From contig OZ245032.1 in assembly GCA_965224015.1 (NCBI GenBank), forward strand, positions 1,984,001 through 2,048,000: a stretch of DNA of 64,000 nucleotides. The letters run 5' to 3'. This DNA is from CBDCVD01 sp965224015 (GTDB lineage Bacteria > Pseudomonadota > Alphaproteobacteria > Rhizobiales > CBDCVD01). Both the position numbers and the translations under genes were made by a program. Shown here in pieces: positions 53,082 through 64,000 of this stretch. The notes under the pieces were generated by a model. The model worked only from the letters and a program-made list of their open reading frames with translations, ran no database searches and was not told where the DNA came from. Positions within the stretch are counted from its first letter, which is position 1. Each line of letters begins with the position of its first letter.

Positions 53082-54195
53082 TCAGGAGGAGACCTCGGTA
53101 CCAATCCTTTGCGCCAGTGCAGCTTCCATGAACACATCAAGATCGCCGTCCAGCACCGCAGCTGGATTGGTGTTTTCCAGGTTCGTGCGCAGATCTTTAA
53201 CCAATTGGTAAGGTTGTAGCACATAGGAGCGAATCTGGTGTCCCCAACCAATTTCTGTTTTTCCCGCCTGCGCTTCCATGGCCTCGGCTTCGCGGCGTTG
53301 CAACTCGGCCTCATACAAGCGCGCCCGTAACATCGTCCACGCGGTTGCGCGGTTTTTATGTTGAGAGCGCTCATTCTGGCACTGAACCACGATCCCCGTG
53401 GGAATATGGGTTATGCGCACGGCGCTGTCGGTGGTGTTGACATGCTGGCCGCCGGCGCCAGACGCACGATACGTATCAATGCGCACGTCCGCATCACTGA
53501 CATCCACGGCAATCGAATCATCGACCACGGGATAGACCCACACGCTGGCAAAGCTCGTGTGCCGCCGCGCATTTGAATCAAAGGGAGAAATCCGCACCAG
53601 CCTATGAACGCCGGATTCGGTCTTGGCCCAGCCATAAGCGTTGATCCCGTCCAGCCGCAGGGTTGCCGATTTGATCCCCGCCTCTTCGCCAGCGTTGTAC
53701 TCGATGATCGCCCCTTTAAGCCCGCGCCGCTCCCCCCAGCGCATGTACATACGCAGCAACATTTCCGCCCAATCCTGGCTCTCCGTACCCCCGGCCCCCG
53801 CATGGATTTCCACAAACGCATCATTGCCATCGGCCTCTCCCGACAACAACGTTTCCTTTTGCCGCCTGGCGGCAATCTTGTGTAATCTTGCGAGCGCCCC
53901 TTCCGCCTCCTCAACGACCGCCGCATCGTTCTCTCCCTCGCCAAGCTCGTACAAGGTCAGCGCATCCTCAAGATCACTCTCCAGCTCTTTAATAATTGCA
54001 AACTGGCTCTCCAGGTACTGGCGCTCACGCATGGTTTTTTGGGCTTTGGCGCTGTCGCTCCAAAAGCTTGGGTCGGCCACCTCAATGTTCAGGGCGGCAA
54101 GGCGCGCCTTTGCCTGGTCCCAGTCAAAGATGCCTCCGCAAAAGGGTGATCGACTGTTTTATGTCGTCGATGAAGGCTTCGGTCTCTGCACGCAT
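53082..54195 (-). CDS. prfB: Peptide chain release factor 2, with programmed +1 frameshift
   Basis: Recognises UAA/UGA. The first 23 codons (MRAETEAFIDDIKQSITLLR and RHL) start at 54195 and end at an in-frame TGA (54126-54124) in the context CTT TGA C, preceded by a CGGAGG ribosome-binding-like sequence. Shifting +1 continues DWDQAKAR into the long frame, giving 370 residues in total. The long frame shows SPF in VRISPFDSNARRH (stop-codon recognition) and GGQ in GAGGQHVNTTDSAVR (peptide release). This is the classic autoregulatory frameshift, not a mutation. Confidence 0.96.
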
Positions 54196-54478
54196 AATTT
54201 TTCCTTGCCTGGTATGTGAGTGATCATGGCCGTAAATTGCCACCAGGGCCAGCCACTTTTGACTCCTGCCGAATGATTATGGGCTTTTCCGCGTGTGCGC
54301 AACCTCTATCCCTCCCAATTTACCCAACTCCCCGCTAACTTACCCAAGAGCGGGGAAGTCGTCGCCAACGTGATCAAGAAACGGGTGGCGCCCGCGGCTT
54401 TTCCTTGGCACATCGTTTCATAACGCATCATCTGCTCATCAACACAGCATCTGATCAAGGAATCGAAGGAGCAACAAC

Positions 54479-54952
54479 ATGGACACGCGCATTCGTTTTG
54501 TTGCGTTGCCTACAGCACACACCCGCGCCCTTCAGGCGGGGGGCCCTGATGCCAATGGACAGACACCTGGGTGCCATATTAGCTCTGGTGTGGGAACCCC
54601 GTGCCGCCACTGCCTGGAATACATCGGGCAGAATGAGGAATATCTGGTTCTCTCTTACCGCCCATTTCCTGCTCCCCAACCCTATGCCGAACAAGGACCT
54701 ATCTTTTTGCATGCCTCCCCCTGCCACATCTATCAGCACAGCTTTGCATTGCCTTCTATTTTCGACAGCCCAAGCTATTTGATCCGTGGCTACAACGCTG
54801 ACGATCGCATTGTCTCCGGTAGTGGCCAGATTGTCGCAACGCATAAAATATTCATGACTGCGCAATCACTGTTTGAGAATTCAGAAATCACCTATATTCA
54901 TGTGCGCTCGGCAAGCAACAATTGTTATATGTGCCGCATCGAACGCGGTTAG
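54479..54952 (+). CDS. DUF1203 domain-containing protein
   Basis: 157 residues. Matches the DUF1203 pattern: GTPCRHCLEYIGQNEEYLVL, the segment YAEQGPIFLHASPC, then YLIRGYNADDRIV and HVRSASNNCYMCRIER at the end. A CxxC pair suggests a metal site. Function unknown. ATG preceded by GAAGGAGCAACAAC. The TAG stop is the first triplet of repeat C. Stands alone. Confidence 0.87.
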   Translation: MDTRIRFVALPTAHTRALQAGGPDANGQTPGCHISSGVGTPCRHCLEYIGQNEEYLVLSYRPFPAPQPYAEQGPIFLHASPCHIYQHSFALPSIFDSPSYLIRGYNADDRIVSGSGQIVATHKIFMTAQSLFENSEITYIHVRSASNNCYMCRIERG

Positions 54953-55088
54953 ATCAGCATACGTTTTGGTGTACCCATTTTGCTTTGGGGACAACTAAAC
55001 GTATAAAGCTGATCGCCTTGGAATCTATAGCAAAATGCAAAAACAATGCTGGAGCCCCATGATTCCAACTAAACGCATTTTGCTATAG
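54950..55088 (+). repeat. Dispersed repeat C, copy 6
   Basis: TAGATCAGCATACGTTTTGG through CGCATTTTGCTATAG. First stem ATACGTTT.../...AAACGTAT inside GATCAGC/GCTGATC; second stem perfect. Very close to copy 4. Supplies the stop codon of the DUF1203 gene. Confidence 0.9.
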
Positions 55089-55253
55089 ACTATCTGTGCG
55101 ACATTTTTGCACGCATTACTTTAGAACTATTCTTACTTGTTGATTTTCAAGGATTTTATTTGACAGAAAATGCATAAAATCCTAATGATGCTGCATGGCA
55201 ATACGGCCACTTCATGTCAGGGCCTTGACCCCTGAATTTTGAGGAGACAATTC

Positions 55254-56342
55254 ATGACGCGTTTGTTTTTACGCCGGCATGCCCGGCGCTTTCCATTGTT
55301 GGCTGCCTGTATCCTGGCCACCAATCTCATCCCAACAACCATAGCGGTTCCCGCCAGCGACGCAAAAAAAGCGGGTGCTGGCCATGTTAACGTTTATTCC
55401 TACCGACAACCGTTTCTGATCAATCCCCTGCTTGAGGCCTTTACCGCCCAAACCGGTATTGCGGTCAATGTTGTTCACGCCTCCAGGGGGCTTGGTGAGC
55501 GCATCGCCCAGGAGGGCGAGAACAGCCCTGCTGACGTGCTGCTTACTGTCGACATTGGACGCCTGCAGGGTGCCAAGGATCTTGGCATTACGCAAGCGGT
55601 CGCCTCCACCGCTCTCACGCAAGCGATCAAACCCACTTATCGTGACCTGGACGGCCATTGGTTTGGGCTGACGTTGCGTGGCCGGGTCATCTATGCCTCG
55701 AAGGAGCGGGTTGCAGAAAAAGCCCTGTCTTACGCCGATCTCGCCGATCCGCGCTGGCGGGGCAGGATTTGCATCCGCTCCGGCCAACATGTCTACAATA
55801 TCGCTCTGATTGCCTCGATTATCGCCAATGAAGGCGAGGAGGCCGCGCGCGCCTGGCTGAGCGGTTTCAAGGCCAACCTGGCACGCAAGCCCAACGGCAA
55901 CGACCGTGCCCAGGTCAAAGGGGTTTATTCCGGCGAGTGCGACATCGCTATCGGCAACACGTATTATATGGGCATGATGCTCACCAATGAAAAAGACCCC
56001 GAACAAAAAGAGTGGGCCAATGCGGTGCGGCTGATTTTTCCCAATACGGAGAACCGCGGCACCCATGTGAACATTTCCGGCGTAGCGCTCGCGCGCTACG
56101 CGCCGAACCGCAAAAACGCCGTCGCCCTGATGGAATATCTGGCCTCACGCGAGGCCCAGCGTATTTACGCGCAGGTGAATTTTGAATATCCCGTGCGTGA
56201 AGGGGTCCCCGCTTCCGATCTGGTGGCATCCTGGGGAGACCTTAAGCCCGATACCCTCAGTTTGAGCACCGTTGCCCATCATCGCAAACGCGCCAGTCAA
56301 CTGGTTGACGAAGTCGCCTTCGATGAGGGGCCTGGCTCCTGA
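55254..56342 (+). CDS. fbpA: Ferric iron ABC transporter substrate-binding protein (FbpA/FutA type)
   Basis: 362 residues from ATG 55254, preceded by GAGGAGACAATTC. Signal peptide (LAACILATNLIPTTIAVPA), then a type II periplasmic fold: VNVYSYRQPFLINPLLEAFT, GIAVNVVHASRGLGERIAQE, and the paired tyrosines in GNTYYMG that bind Fe3+ in this family. Probably delivers iron to the permease encoded 65 bp downstream. Iron-responsive control is likely, but I cannot identify a Fur or Irr box. Confidence 0.92.
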   Translation: MTRLFLRRHARRFPLLAACILATNLIPTTIAVPASDAKKAGAGHVNVYSYRQPFLINPLLEAFTAQTGIAVNVVHASRGLGERIAQEGENSPADVLLTVDIGRLQGAKDLGITQAVASTALTQAIKPTYRDLDGHWFGLTLRGRVIYASKERVAEKALSYADLADPRWRGRICIRSGQHVYNIALIASIIANEGEEAARAWLSGFKANLARKPNGNDRAQVKGVYSGECDIAIGNTYYMGMMLTNEKDPEQKEWANAVRLIFPNTENRGTHVNISGVALARYAPNRKNAVALMEYLASREAQRIYAQVNFEYPVREGVPASDLVASWGDLKPDTLSLSTVAHHRKRASQLVDEVAFDEGPGS

Positions 56343-56407
56343 TACTGTAAGTTCCACTTCGACAGCCCCGGAAGGCCTGGTCTTGCCGGGGCAGCGGAGC
56401 TGGTTTT

Positions 56408-58105
56408 ATGCCCAAATTGAAACGCCGCGCGCGCCCTCTTGGGTCCCTGTCACGACAGTTAAGCCCAGGCTGGAGTGCGGCGTTGCTGGCTATTGCTTTA
56501 CTGGCATTTCTTCCCTTTGTGGCGCTGGGGGTTCTTTCCCTTGAAAGTACCGGGTCTCAGTGGGCGCATCTGATAAGTACTGTGTTGCCACGCTCACTGC
56601 GGGTCACCTTTATCTTGCTTGCCGGAGTTGCGGCGCTGGTCAGCGTGATCGGGGTCGGGACCGCCTGGCTGGTGACCATGTATCAATTTCCCGCAAGGCG
56701 CCTTTTTGATTGGGCGTTGTTGTTACCTCTTGCCTATCCCACCTATATCGCGGCCTATATCTGGGTCGAGATCATGGATTTCTCTGGCCCCCTGCAACAA
56801 GTCCTGCGCGCCATAGGCGGTTGGCAAACCCTACGCGACTACTGGTTTCCTGATATTCGCAACTTGACCGGAGCCGTCTTTGTGATGAGCTTTGTGCTTT
56901 ACCCTTATGTTTATCTGACGGCAAGAGCGAGCTTTATCATGCAATCGACGCGCATGCTGGAGGTCAGCCGCACTCTGGGAGCCAGGCCGTGGCAGGGTTT
57001 TTGGCGCATTGGGCTACCTATGGCACGCCCGGCGATTGCGGTGGGGGTCTCGTTGGCCATGATGGAATGTTTGAACGATATTGGTGCGGTTGAGTTTTTT
57101 GGCGTGAACACGATCACGTATCAGGTGTATATCACGTGGCTGAACCGTGGCAGCCTTGCGGGGGCCGCGCAATTGTCTTTGTTTATTCTGATGCTGATTT
57201 TGGCGTTGGTCCTGCTGGAGCGCCGTGGTCGAAAGGGCCAGGGATTTTTTACCCGCGATATGCAATGGCGTCGACACACGTTGACACCCTTGCGCGGTGT
57301 GCGCGCCATTGCCGCAACGCTTATCTGTCTGCTCACCCTTATGCTCGGGTTTCTGGTTCCCACTGCACAGTTGGTTCACGACACGCTCAATCATCTGGAC
57401 GGGCTCGCCGACAGGGAGAACTTTGCCCATGCCCTGCACTCTGTTGAACTGGCGGCACTGGCGGCGGCGGTCACAATTGTCACGGCCCTGTTGCTGGCCT
57501 ATGCGGAGCGCCTTTATCGTCATCCTCTGGCGCAAGCGGGTGCGCGTTTGGGGGCTATTGGTTATGCAGTCCCCGGCACTATCCTGGCGATCGGCATCCT
57601 TGTTCCCCTTGTTGCGTTTGATGGTTTGATCAACGAATTTGTGCTCGCCATGGGAGGCGAGCGGCTGGGATTGATCCTGTCGGGCTCACTGGTGGGGCTT
57701 GTTTATGCCTACGGGGTTCGCTTTCTCGCTATCGCCAGCGGCACGTTAGAGGCAGGCTTTACGCGCATTGGCAGCCATCTCGATATGGCTGCACGGACTC
57801 TGGGGCGCAGTGCCATGAACACCCTGGTTGCGGTTCACCTGCCGTTGCTACGACCGGCGTTGGTGACAGCCGCATTGATTGTGTTTGTGGACGTGATGAA
57901 GGAGTTGCCGATTACACTATTGTTGCGTCCGTTCAACTACGAAACCCTTGCGACGGCAGTTTATGCGCAGGCGAGCGCTGAAAACTTCGAGGCCGCCGCG
58001 CCACAGGCCCTGCTCATCGTTGCCGTCGGCCTGGTGCCCGTGCTGGTTCTTGCCCACACCAGCCGCCGTGCCAGCGAAGATATGGCCCGCAGCAAACGGG
58101 CTTGA
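56408..58105 (+). CDS. fbpB: Ferric iron ABC transporter permease (FbpB type, fused halves)
   Basis: 565 residues with about 12 helices, two BPD_transp_1 domains in one chain as in FbpB. EAA-type loops SRTLGARPWQGFWRIGLPMA and ARTLGRSAMNTLVAVHLPLL contact an ATPase. The expected ATPase gene (fbpC) does not follow: a repeat D and an unrelated synthetase gene come next. The ATPase may be shared or encoded elsewhere. Confidence 0.92.
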   Translation: MPKLKRRARPLGSLSRQLSPGWSAALLAIALLAFLPFVALGVLSLESTGSQWAHLISTVLPRSLRVTFILLAGVAALVSVIGVGTAWLVTMYQFPARRLFDWALLLPLAYPTYIAAYIWVEIMDFSGPLQQVLRAIGGWQTLRDYWFPDIRNLTGAVFVMSFVLYPYVYLTARASFIMQSTRMLEVSRTLGARPWQGFWRIGLPMARPAIAVGVSLAMMECLNDIGAVEFFGVNTITYQVYITWLNRGSLAGAAQLSLFILMLILALVLLERRGRKGQGFFTRDMQWRRHTLTPLRGVRAIAATLICLLTLMLGFLVPTAQLVHDTLNHLDGLADRENFAHALHSVELAALAAAVTIVTALLLAYAERLYRHPLAQAGARLGAIGYAVPGTILAIGILVPLVAFDGLINEFVLAMGGERLGLILSGSLVGLVYAYGVRFLAIASGTLEAGFTRIGSHLDMAARTLGRSAMNTLVAVHLPLLRPALVTAALIVFVDVMKELPITLLLRPFNYETLATAVYAQASAENFEAAAPQALLIVAVGLVPVLVLAHTSRRASEDMARSKRA

Positions 58106-58172
58106 GCGCATATGGCAAACCAAGCCCGTGGGCGTGATGCGATGTTGAAAAGTCATCTTGTCGCAAAATCGC

Positions 58173-58211
58173 TCCGTCAGAATGGTTCTATTAAAACCTG
58201 ACACGCTCTAG
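58173..58211 (-). repeat. Dispersed repeat D, copy 8
   Basis: CTCCGTCAGAATGGTTCTAT followed by TAAAACCTGACACGCTCTAG. Near-identical to copy 2. Sits where fbpC would be expected. Confidence 0.75.
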
Positions 58212-58270
58212 CGCAAGGATAGCCCCTGTATGACGTATATGCCAAGGATCGAGAAACGGAGGTAAAGACC

Positions 58271-60229
<1,959 letters not shown>

Positions 60230-60232
60230 ACC

Positions 60233-60487
60233 TAAGAGATGTAATCTTTCAGTAAGTTGCTCTCAAGGTGGCAGGTCTGAAGTCAGGGTTATTGCGGCCA
60301 TTGCCGCCAGCAAGGCCATATCGGGTCATTCATCTGATCATTGCTTTTTTTCGATTTCTCCAGCGCTGTCAAGGGTTTAAAAACCGCTGAAAGCGGCGCG
60401 AAGCGCCCTTGACAGCGCTGGAGAAATCGAACACCTCTAATGATCAGACGAATGGCCACCTACACCCGATGAGCTTACCAGGGACAA
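60233..60487 (-). repeat. Dispersed repeat B, copy 4 (near full)
   Basis: Right end GATGTAATCTTTCAGTAAGT, centre palindrome CGCTGTCAAGGGTTTAAAAA opposite GCGCCCTTGACAGCGCTGGA, left end CCCGATGAGCTTACCAGGGA; the last 20 bp of the left end are missing. Directly follows the acetoacetyl-CoA synthetase stop codon. Confidence 0.85.
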
Positions 60488-60513
60488 ATGGCTGGATCCG
60501 CAACGCCTTGAGG

Positions 60514-60550
60514 CGAAAAAAGGCCCTTCACCGTGGGGTGAAGGGCCTTG
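60514..60550 (-). terminator. Rho-independent terminator of the secreted-protein gene
   Basis: On the minus strand: AAGGCCCTTCAC, loop CCCA, a GTGAAGGGCCTT arm and TTTTCGCC. Strong stem with T-run, 35 bp after the stop of the gene at 60585. Confidence 0.88.
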
Positions 60551-60584
60551 GGAATTGCTGTATTCCTGCCTGCCTTGGCCTATT

Positions 60585-61028
60585 CTATTGAACGCTTACC
60601 GAATTTTCTGTTGCGGGTGCGGTTTCAGCCTCTTCTTCCTCTTTTGGCAAAAGGGCCGTGATGCGCTCTTCAAATGCGCTCGCCGTTTTCTGATTGCCAA
60701 AGGGAATAAGGAAACACTCACCGTTTCCTGCCGCGCGGGCCACGGGGCGGGCAATTTCCCGACCCTGGATGCCGATCTGTACCAGTCCGCCTCCGGATTG
60801 ATAGGTCAAGGCGCTTAGGCGGCTGGCTTGCCTGGCACTGAGGCACATAACAACACGGCTTTTGCTTTTCTCATCAATGTGAATATCGCTAATATCATTG
60901 GTATCCATGTTGACGATGATTGCGTCAGAGCGAAAGGTCATGAGCTTGGCGTGCGCTGGCGCGGACGCAAGTACGCTGGCGGCAATGGCGAAAGCGGCGG
61001 TGGCGAAAATGCTGGACGTAAATTTCAT
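60585..61028 (-). CDS. Secreted hypothetical protein
   Basis: 147 residues with a clear Sec signal (FAIAASVLASAPAHA, cleavage about residue 27). The mature part is small and soluble (LMTFRSDAIIVNMDTNDISD, VMCLSARQASRLSALTY) with two cysteines and ends in an acidic Glu-rich tail (LLPKEEEEAETAPATENSV). No family recognised. ATG preceded by GGAACCTGCTTT. Has its own terminator, so a single-gene transcript. Confidence 0.8.
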   Translation of the reverse strand: MKFTSSIFATAAFAIAASVLASAPAHAKLMTFRSDAIIVNMDTNDISDIHIDEKSKSRVVMCLSARQASRLSALTYQSGGGLVQIGIQGREIARPVARAAGNGECFLIPFGNQKTASAFEERITALLPKEEEEAETAPATENSVSVQ

Positions 61029-61822
61029 AAAGCAGGTTCCGTTTTTGTGAGCGGTGGGACGCGATTACACTTACATCACACGGGGGGCCAATATTACCAG
61101 ATCGCGCCTTCGACTGGGCAGACGGTGAGCGCACGGGGGCCTGGTATGGTGTGTGTGATCCTGACTTGAGAGCCTATAGGGAATTAAGACACACTTATAG
61201 ATAATATATCGTTAAGCTCTCAACTATAAGTATATACATGTTTTTACCTCTCACTTCCACACTTGGCAAAAATTAACCCTAACAGGCAGGCCGCATCGCC
61301 TAATATCTTTCAGGTTTTGATGCTACCCTATCAAGGCGCCTGGCGGTTGACTCTTGGCCAAGTCGTTATACCAGCGGTATGGGCTTTATAGACACGCCGA
61401 CTGGTGCACTGCCTTGATAACATAACTCTTTGACGCTAATCCATGAGTCATTGTCAAGGACCCTTGGTATTAATAGACGTTTACAGCTATAAAGGGAAGC
61501 GGGTATGTAGATGCTCGTCAATAGATATGTCCCCAAGTCAGCGTCTACAAAAAGCCCATACCGCCGGTATCATTTCACTTTCGCCCAAGCCTCCTGGGAA
61601 CCGGCGCGTGCGAGATCTTTGTCAACAACAGAGGCTCTGGACTCCCCGGCCAATTTGTATTGGGGCGCAAAAACTTCTCCCCTTGCGTCCGGCTTGATCA
61701 ACTTACAGTCTGGACACGGTTTCTTCCCATTCTTAGTTTAACGATTTGCCTGTAAGCTGCTTCAAAGCCTCGTTTATACATGAGGCGGGTGCGAGCACAC
61801 AGCCGGGATAAAGGGGCATTTC
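61029..61822. other. Gene-free region rich in repeat pieces
   Basis: About 790 bp. 61368-61472 is a full repeat A (copy 6, TATACCAGCGGTATGGGCTT to TTGGTATTA). 61476-61535 is a reversed copy of the sequence at 32037-32082 (GACGTTTACAGCTATAAAGG..., GAAGCGGGTATGTAGATGC). 61542-61570 is an end fragment of A (CTACAAAAAGCCCATACCGC). An open frame at 61511-61741 crosses these pieces and is not accepted. The last 250 bp hold the msrP promoter. Confidence 0.65.
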
Positions 61823-62821
61823 ATGTTGATAAAGCACAAGAAAGTTTGGGACATAAACCATAGGGACGTCACGCCGGAGGCGGCGTTTTTGTCTCGGCGT
61901 CAACTTATTGCCGCTGGCAGTCTGGGACTTGGGTCCATTGCCGCCGGGGGCCTTATGGGACTTGGCGGCATTGGCACAGCCAAGGGCGCGAGCGCGCCTG
62001 TTGAGCTTTCGACCCTGGAGGCAGCGGCTCTGCATCCGGCGCCGCGCAATCCCGCCTATACTCTTGATCGCGAGCTCACGCCGGAAAAAGTCAATCTATC
62101 GTTCAACAATTTTTATGAGTTCGGTTCCCACAAGTCCATCGCCCGGGCCGCTCAGGCCTTGAAGATCGATCCCTGGCAGGTGCGTATTGACGGTGAAGTG
62201 GAAAAAGAAATCACCATGGATGTACAGGACTTGATAAAAAAGATGGGTGTCGAGGAGCGACTTTATCGCCTGCGCTGTGTCGAGGCGTGGTCGATGACAA
62301 TCCCCTGGTCCGGGTTTGCGCTTTCCAAACTCGTTGCCATGGCAAAACCGCTCTCGACGGCAAAGTATTTACGTATGGAAACGTTTCTTGCCCCCGACGT
62401 GGCCCGCAATCAAAGACAGGTATGGCTGCCATGGCCCTATACCGAAGCCTTGACCATAGCCGAGGCAACCAATGAGGTGGCATTTTTGGCCTGCGGCGCC
62501 TATGGCAAGACCCTGGCCAAGCAATTGGGCGCCCCTTTGCGCCTTGCAGTTCCCTGGAAATACGGCTTTAAATCCATCAAATCCATCGTGCGCTTTTCTT
62601 TTGTTGAACACCGACCCATGAGCTTTTGGCAACGCACCGCGGGAGAAGAATATGGCTTTTGGGCCAATGTCAATCCCGAGGTTCCTCATCCACGCTGGAG
62701 CCAGGCGCGCGAGCGGATACTTCATACAGGTGAACGGGTGCCGACCCTGTTGTTCAACGGTTACGCTGAACAGGTCGCAGACCTCTACAAAGGGCTGGAA
62801 GAGGAAATGCTCTATCGCTGA
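61823..62821 (+). CDS. msrP: Periplasmic protein-methionine-sulfoxide reductase, molybdopterin subunit
   Basis: 332 residues. Tat signal with twin arginine SRRQLIAAGSLGLGS. Sulfite-oxidase fold with the Mo-ligating Cys in YRLRCVEAWSMTIPW and MsrP-specific VEHRPMSFWQRTAGEEYGFW. Repairs oxidised Met in envelope proteins, usually with the heme membrane subunit MsrQ. No msrQ follows; the next gene is convergent. Uses the Mo-molybdopterin form, so mobA is not required for it. ATG at 61823 follows AAAGGGGCATTTC. Confidence 0.94.
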   Translation: MLIKHKKVWDINHRDVTPEAAFLSRRQLIAAGSLGLGSIAAGGLMGLGGIGTAKGASAPVELSTLEAAALHPAPRNPAYTLDRELTPEKVNLSFNNFYEFGSHKSIARAAQALKIDPWQVRIDGEVEKEITMDVQDLIKKMGVEERLYRLRCVEAWSMTIPWSGFALSKLVAMAKPLSTAKYLRMETFLAPDVARNQRQVWLPWPYTEALTIAEATNEVAFLACGAYGKTLAKQLGAPLRLAVPWKYGFKSIKSIVRFSFVEHRPMSFWQRTAGEEYGFWANVNPEVPHPRWSQARERILHTGERVPTLLFNGYAEQVADLYKGLEEEMLYR

Positions 62822-62848
62822 TCCTCCCCCGGGCTGAGCAATTGCTAC

Positions 62849-63814
62849 TCACATGATATCGGATGGGCCGTGCCGTCTGGTAAATAAATACCGGCTCAGC
62901 AGCGGTGACAGGTACATGGGAATTTGATAGCAGCCGATAAACAGGAGCATCGGCTCCATCACCGCGGCCGGCATCACCGCCAAGAACAAGGCGCCGTTGC
63001 GGTTCCCCGCTGCAAGCGCTACGGTGCGCGTGTAATCGTCATCATTGATCGCAGGGATCGCCCGCGCCCGCGCCCCCCAGACAAACAGAACCACCATCCC
63101 CGTATTCGCTGCCACAGCCACAATAAATGTTACCGCCGCCATACCAGGCCTGGCAATAATCGCCGGCTGCACTGCGGCCATGAGAGCGATAACAAAAACC
63201 ATCATGATCAGGGCCCCCAAACCATCGAGCGCGCGAGCACGCGCGGTCAGTGCTGGTCCCAGGGGTGAGCGGCGCACAAGTGTTGCCACGGCCATTACCA
63301 GCAGAATGAGTAACCCCAGGCCAAAGGCAAGCCTGAACAGGTGATCGCTGAACTTTGCACCGATCATCATAGCAAGAAGCGGTGGTGCCAAAAACGGCGT
63401 TGCCAGGGTCCCCAGTAGTTGCAATCGCAAAGCGGCATCCGAGCTCAAGCCGCTCATCAGGGCAAGGTTAGCTAAGCCGGAAATTGCCGGCGCCGCGCTA
63501 ACCATCAGTACCGCATTTGCCAACACGCCCTGCCACCCAATGAGGCGAAACAGGCCGAACAGCACAAGCGGCACCACCACCTGCAGCACCAGAACCGTGA
63601 TCACGTCGCGGCGCAGTTCGCCCCAGCGCAAACGCCCGGGAAGGGCTTTTGCGCGCAGTGCCGCCAGAAAAATCAACGATCCTATAAAATACGGAATAAG
63701 CGGGCGCAGATAGCCCGCCAACTGCGGCATAGCCAGTCCCAGGACAATGCCAAAAAAGAGTGCAAAGCGCCCATAGGCGCCACAGAACACGAGAAAACGC
63801 CCAACCTTGTCCAT
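62849..63814 (-). CDS. SBF-like (bile acid:sodium symporter) membrane transporter
   Basis: 321 residues with about nine or ten helices. The SBF/BASS-type features are weak but present: PYFIGSLIFLAALRAKAL, SAAPAISGLANLALMSGLSS and the distal ALAAGNRNGALFLAVMPAAV, equivalent to the unwound substrate helix. Probably a Na+-coupled organic anion carrier; substrate unknown. Convergent with msrP and divergent from the gene starting at 63895. Confidence 0.75.
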   Translation of the reverse strand: MDKVGRFLVFCGAYGRFALFFGIVLGLAMPQLAGYLRPLIPYFIGSLIFLAALRAKALPGRLRWGELRRDVITVLVLQVVVPLVLFGLFRLIGWQGVLANAVLMVSAAPAISGLANLALMSGLSSDAALRLQLLGTLATPFLAPPLLAMMIGAKFSDHLFRLAFGLGLLILLVMAVATLVRRSPLGPALTARARALDGLGALIMMVFVIALMAAVQPAIIARPGMAAVTFIVAVAANTGMVVLFVWGARARAIPAINDDDYTRTVALAAGNRNGALFLAVMPAAVMEPMLLFIGCYQIPMYLSPLLSRYLFTRRHGPSDIM

Positions 63815-63894
63815 TGAACACCTGCATTGACGCCATTACTATGACAGTGATCCGCCGCATGCCAAGTATGGCGCGGCAACAGTGAGGGGAGACC

Positions 63895-64000
63895 ATGACT
63901 TACCGTAGCCGCATGCACGCTGTTCTTGAGCGTTCCGAACGCACCGATCCTATTGGGCGCTATGTCGACATGGCTCTAATCCTATTGATCACCGTTAACA
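63895..64000 (+). CDS. Start of a probable ion transporter/channel (partial at window end)
   Basis: 35 residues visible: MTYRSRMHAVLERSERTDPI then GRYVDMALILLITVN. The pattern of a short basic/acidic leader followed by a first hydrophobic helix fits voltage-gated-channel-like ion transporters (LER...DP...ALILLI), but too little is present to be sure. ATG preceded by GTGAGGGGAGACC. Confidence 0.45.
   Translation, partial: MTYRSRMHAVLERSERTDPIGRYVDMALILLITVN

Noticed and set aside
55269..56066. 265-codon open frame on the minus strand
   Set aside because: Antisense to fbpA; composition typical of a mirror frame in G+C-rich DNA.
61511..61741. 76-codon open frame before msrP
   Set aside because: It crosses fragments of two repeats and shows no family features.

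Overview
The window reads as chromosomal DNA of an alphaproteobacterium. The evidence is the order bamA-lpxD-fabZ-lpxA-lpxI-lpxB with LpxI rather than LpxH, the lipA-ratA pair, a crotonyl-CoA carboxylase/reductase of the ethylmalonyl-CoA pathway, a betI/betA plus choXWV choline cluster, HspQ next to DapF, and an SSF-type sensor kinase. Genus cannot be fixed from sequence reading alone. Most genes are housekeeping or central metabolism. The distinctive part is the non-coding DNA, which is full of short dispersed repeats.

Layout. 0-5 kb: an Lrp/AsnC regulator, an IS982-type transposase remnant, a TrmH-type rRNA methylase, an M48 lipoprotein protease and argG. 5-9 kb: a receiver protein, a small membrane protein and a symporter-histidine kinase fusion form one signalling operon, followed by a GNAT acetyltransferase. 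9.5-16 kb: efflux genes (MATE pump, PadR regulator, RND adaptor and pump). 16-26 kb: mobA, then ratA-lipA and the lipid A/outer membrane block lpxB-lpxI-lpxA-fabZ-lpxD-bamA on the minus strand. 26-35 kb: tRNA-Pro, a DUF2207 membrane protein, an unknown gene paired with a DUF1963 gene, a lone Flp pilin, a CHASE2-GGDEF cyclase and the initiator tRNA. 35-37.5 kb: an A+T-richer restriction-modification pair directly downstream of tRNA-fMet, with the presumed endonuclease broken by one in-frame TGA. 38-44 kb: a radical SAM protein, hspQ, dapF, three genes of a dipeptide-type ABC transporter and DUF2853. 44-50 kb: betA-betI and choX-choW-choV, choline import and oxidation arranged around a divergent promoter with a probable BetI operator. 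50-64 kb: a secreted 5'-nucleotidase, ccr, prfB with its programmed frameshift, DUF1203, a two-gene ferric iron transporter, acetoacetyl-CoA synthetase, a secreted unknown protein, msrP, an SBF-type transporter and the start of an ion-channel-like gene.

Repeats. At least four families recur, here called A (about 105 bp), B (about 275 bp, a giant palindrome with inverted ends), C (about 140 bp, two hairpins) and D (about 25-50 bp, containing GAGCGTGTCA). They sit at gene ends. C elements supply the TAG stop codon of three genes and the last residues of LpxB. D elements give TrmH and MobA the same C-terminal SIKT and, read on the other strand, the tail of the RatA-type protein. Two C copies differ by four compensatory base-pair changes in one stem, which argues that the fold matters. 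B and A are nested in one place. This repeat population is the best candidate here for something not yet described.

Metabolic reading. Ccr, acetoacetyl-CoA synthetase and the dispersed acyl-CoA theme suggest acetyl-CoA/polyhydroxybutyrate-linked carbon flow. Choline genes suggest osmoprotection or choline catabolism. Several transport systems are incomplete locally: no ATPase beside fbpAB, no DppA/DppB beside dppCDF, no msrQ beside msrP, no betB beside betA.
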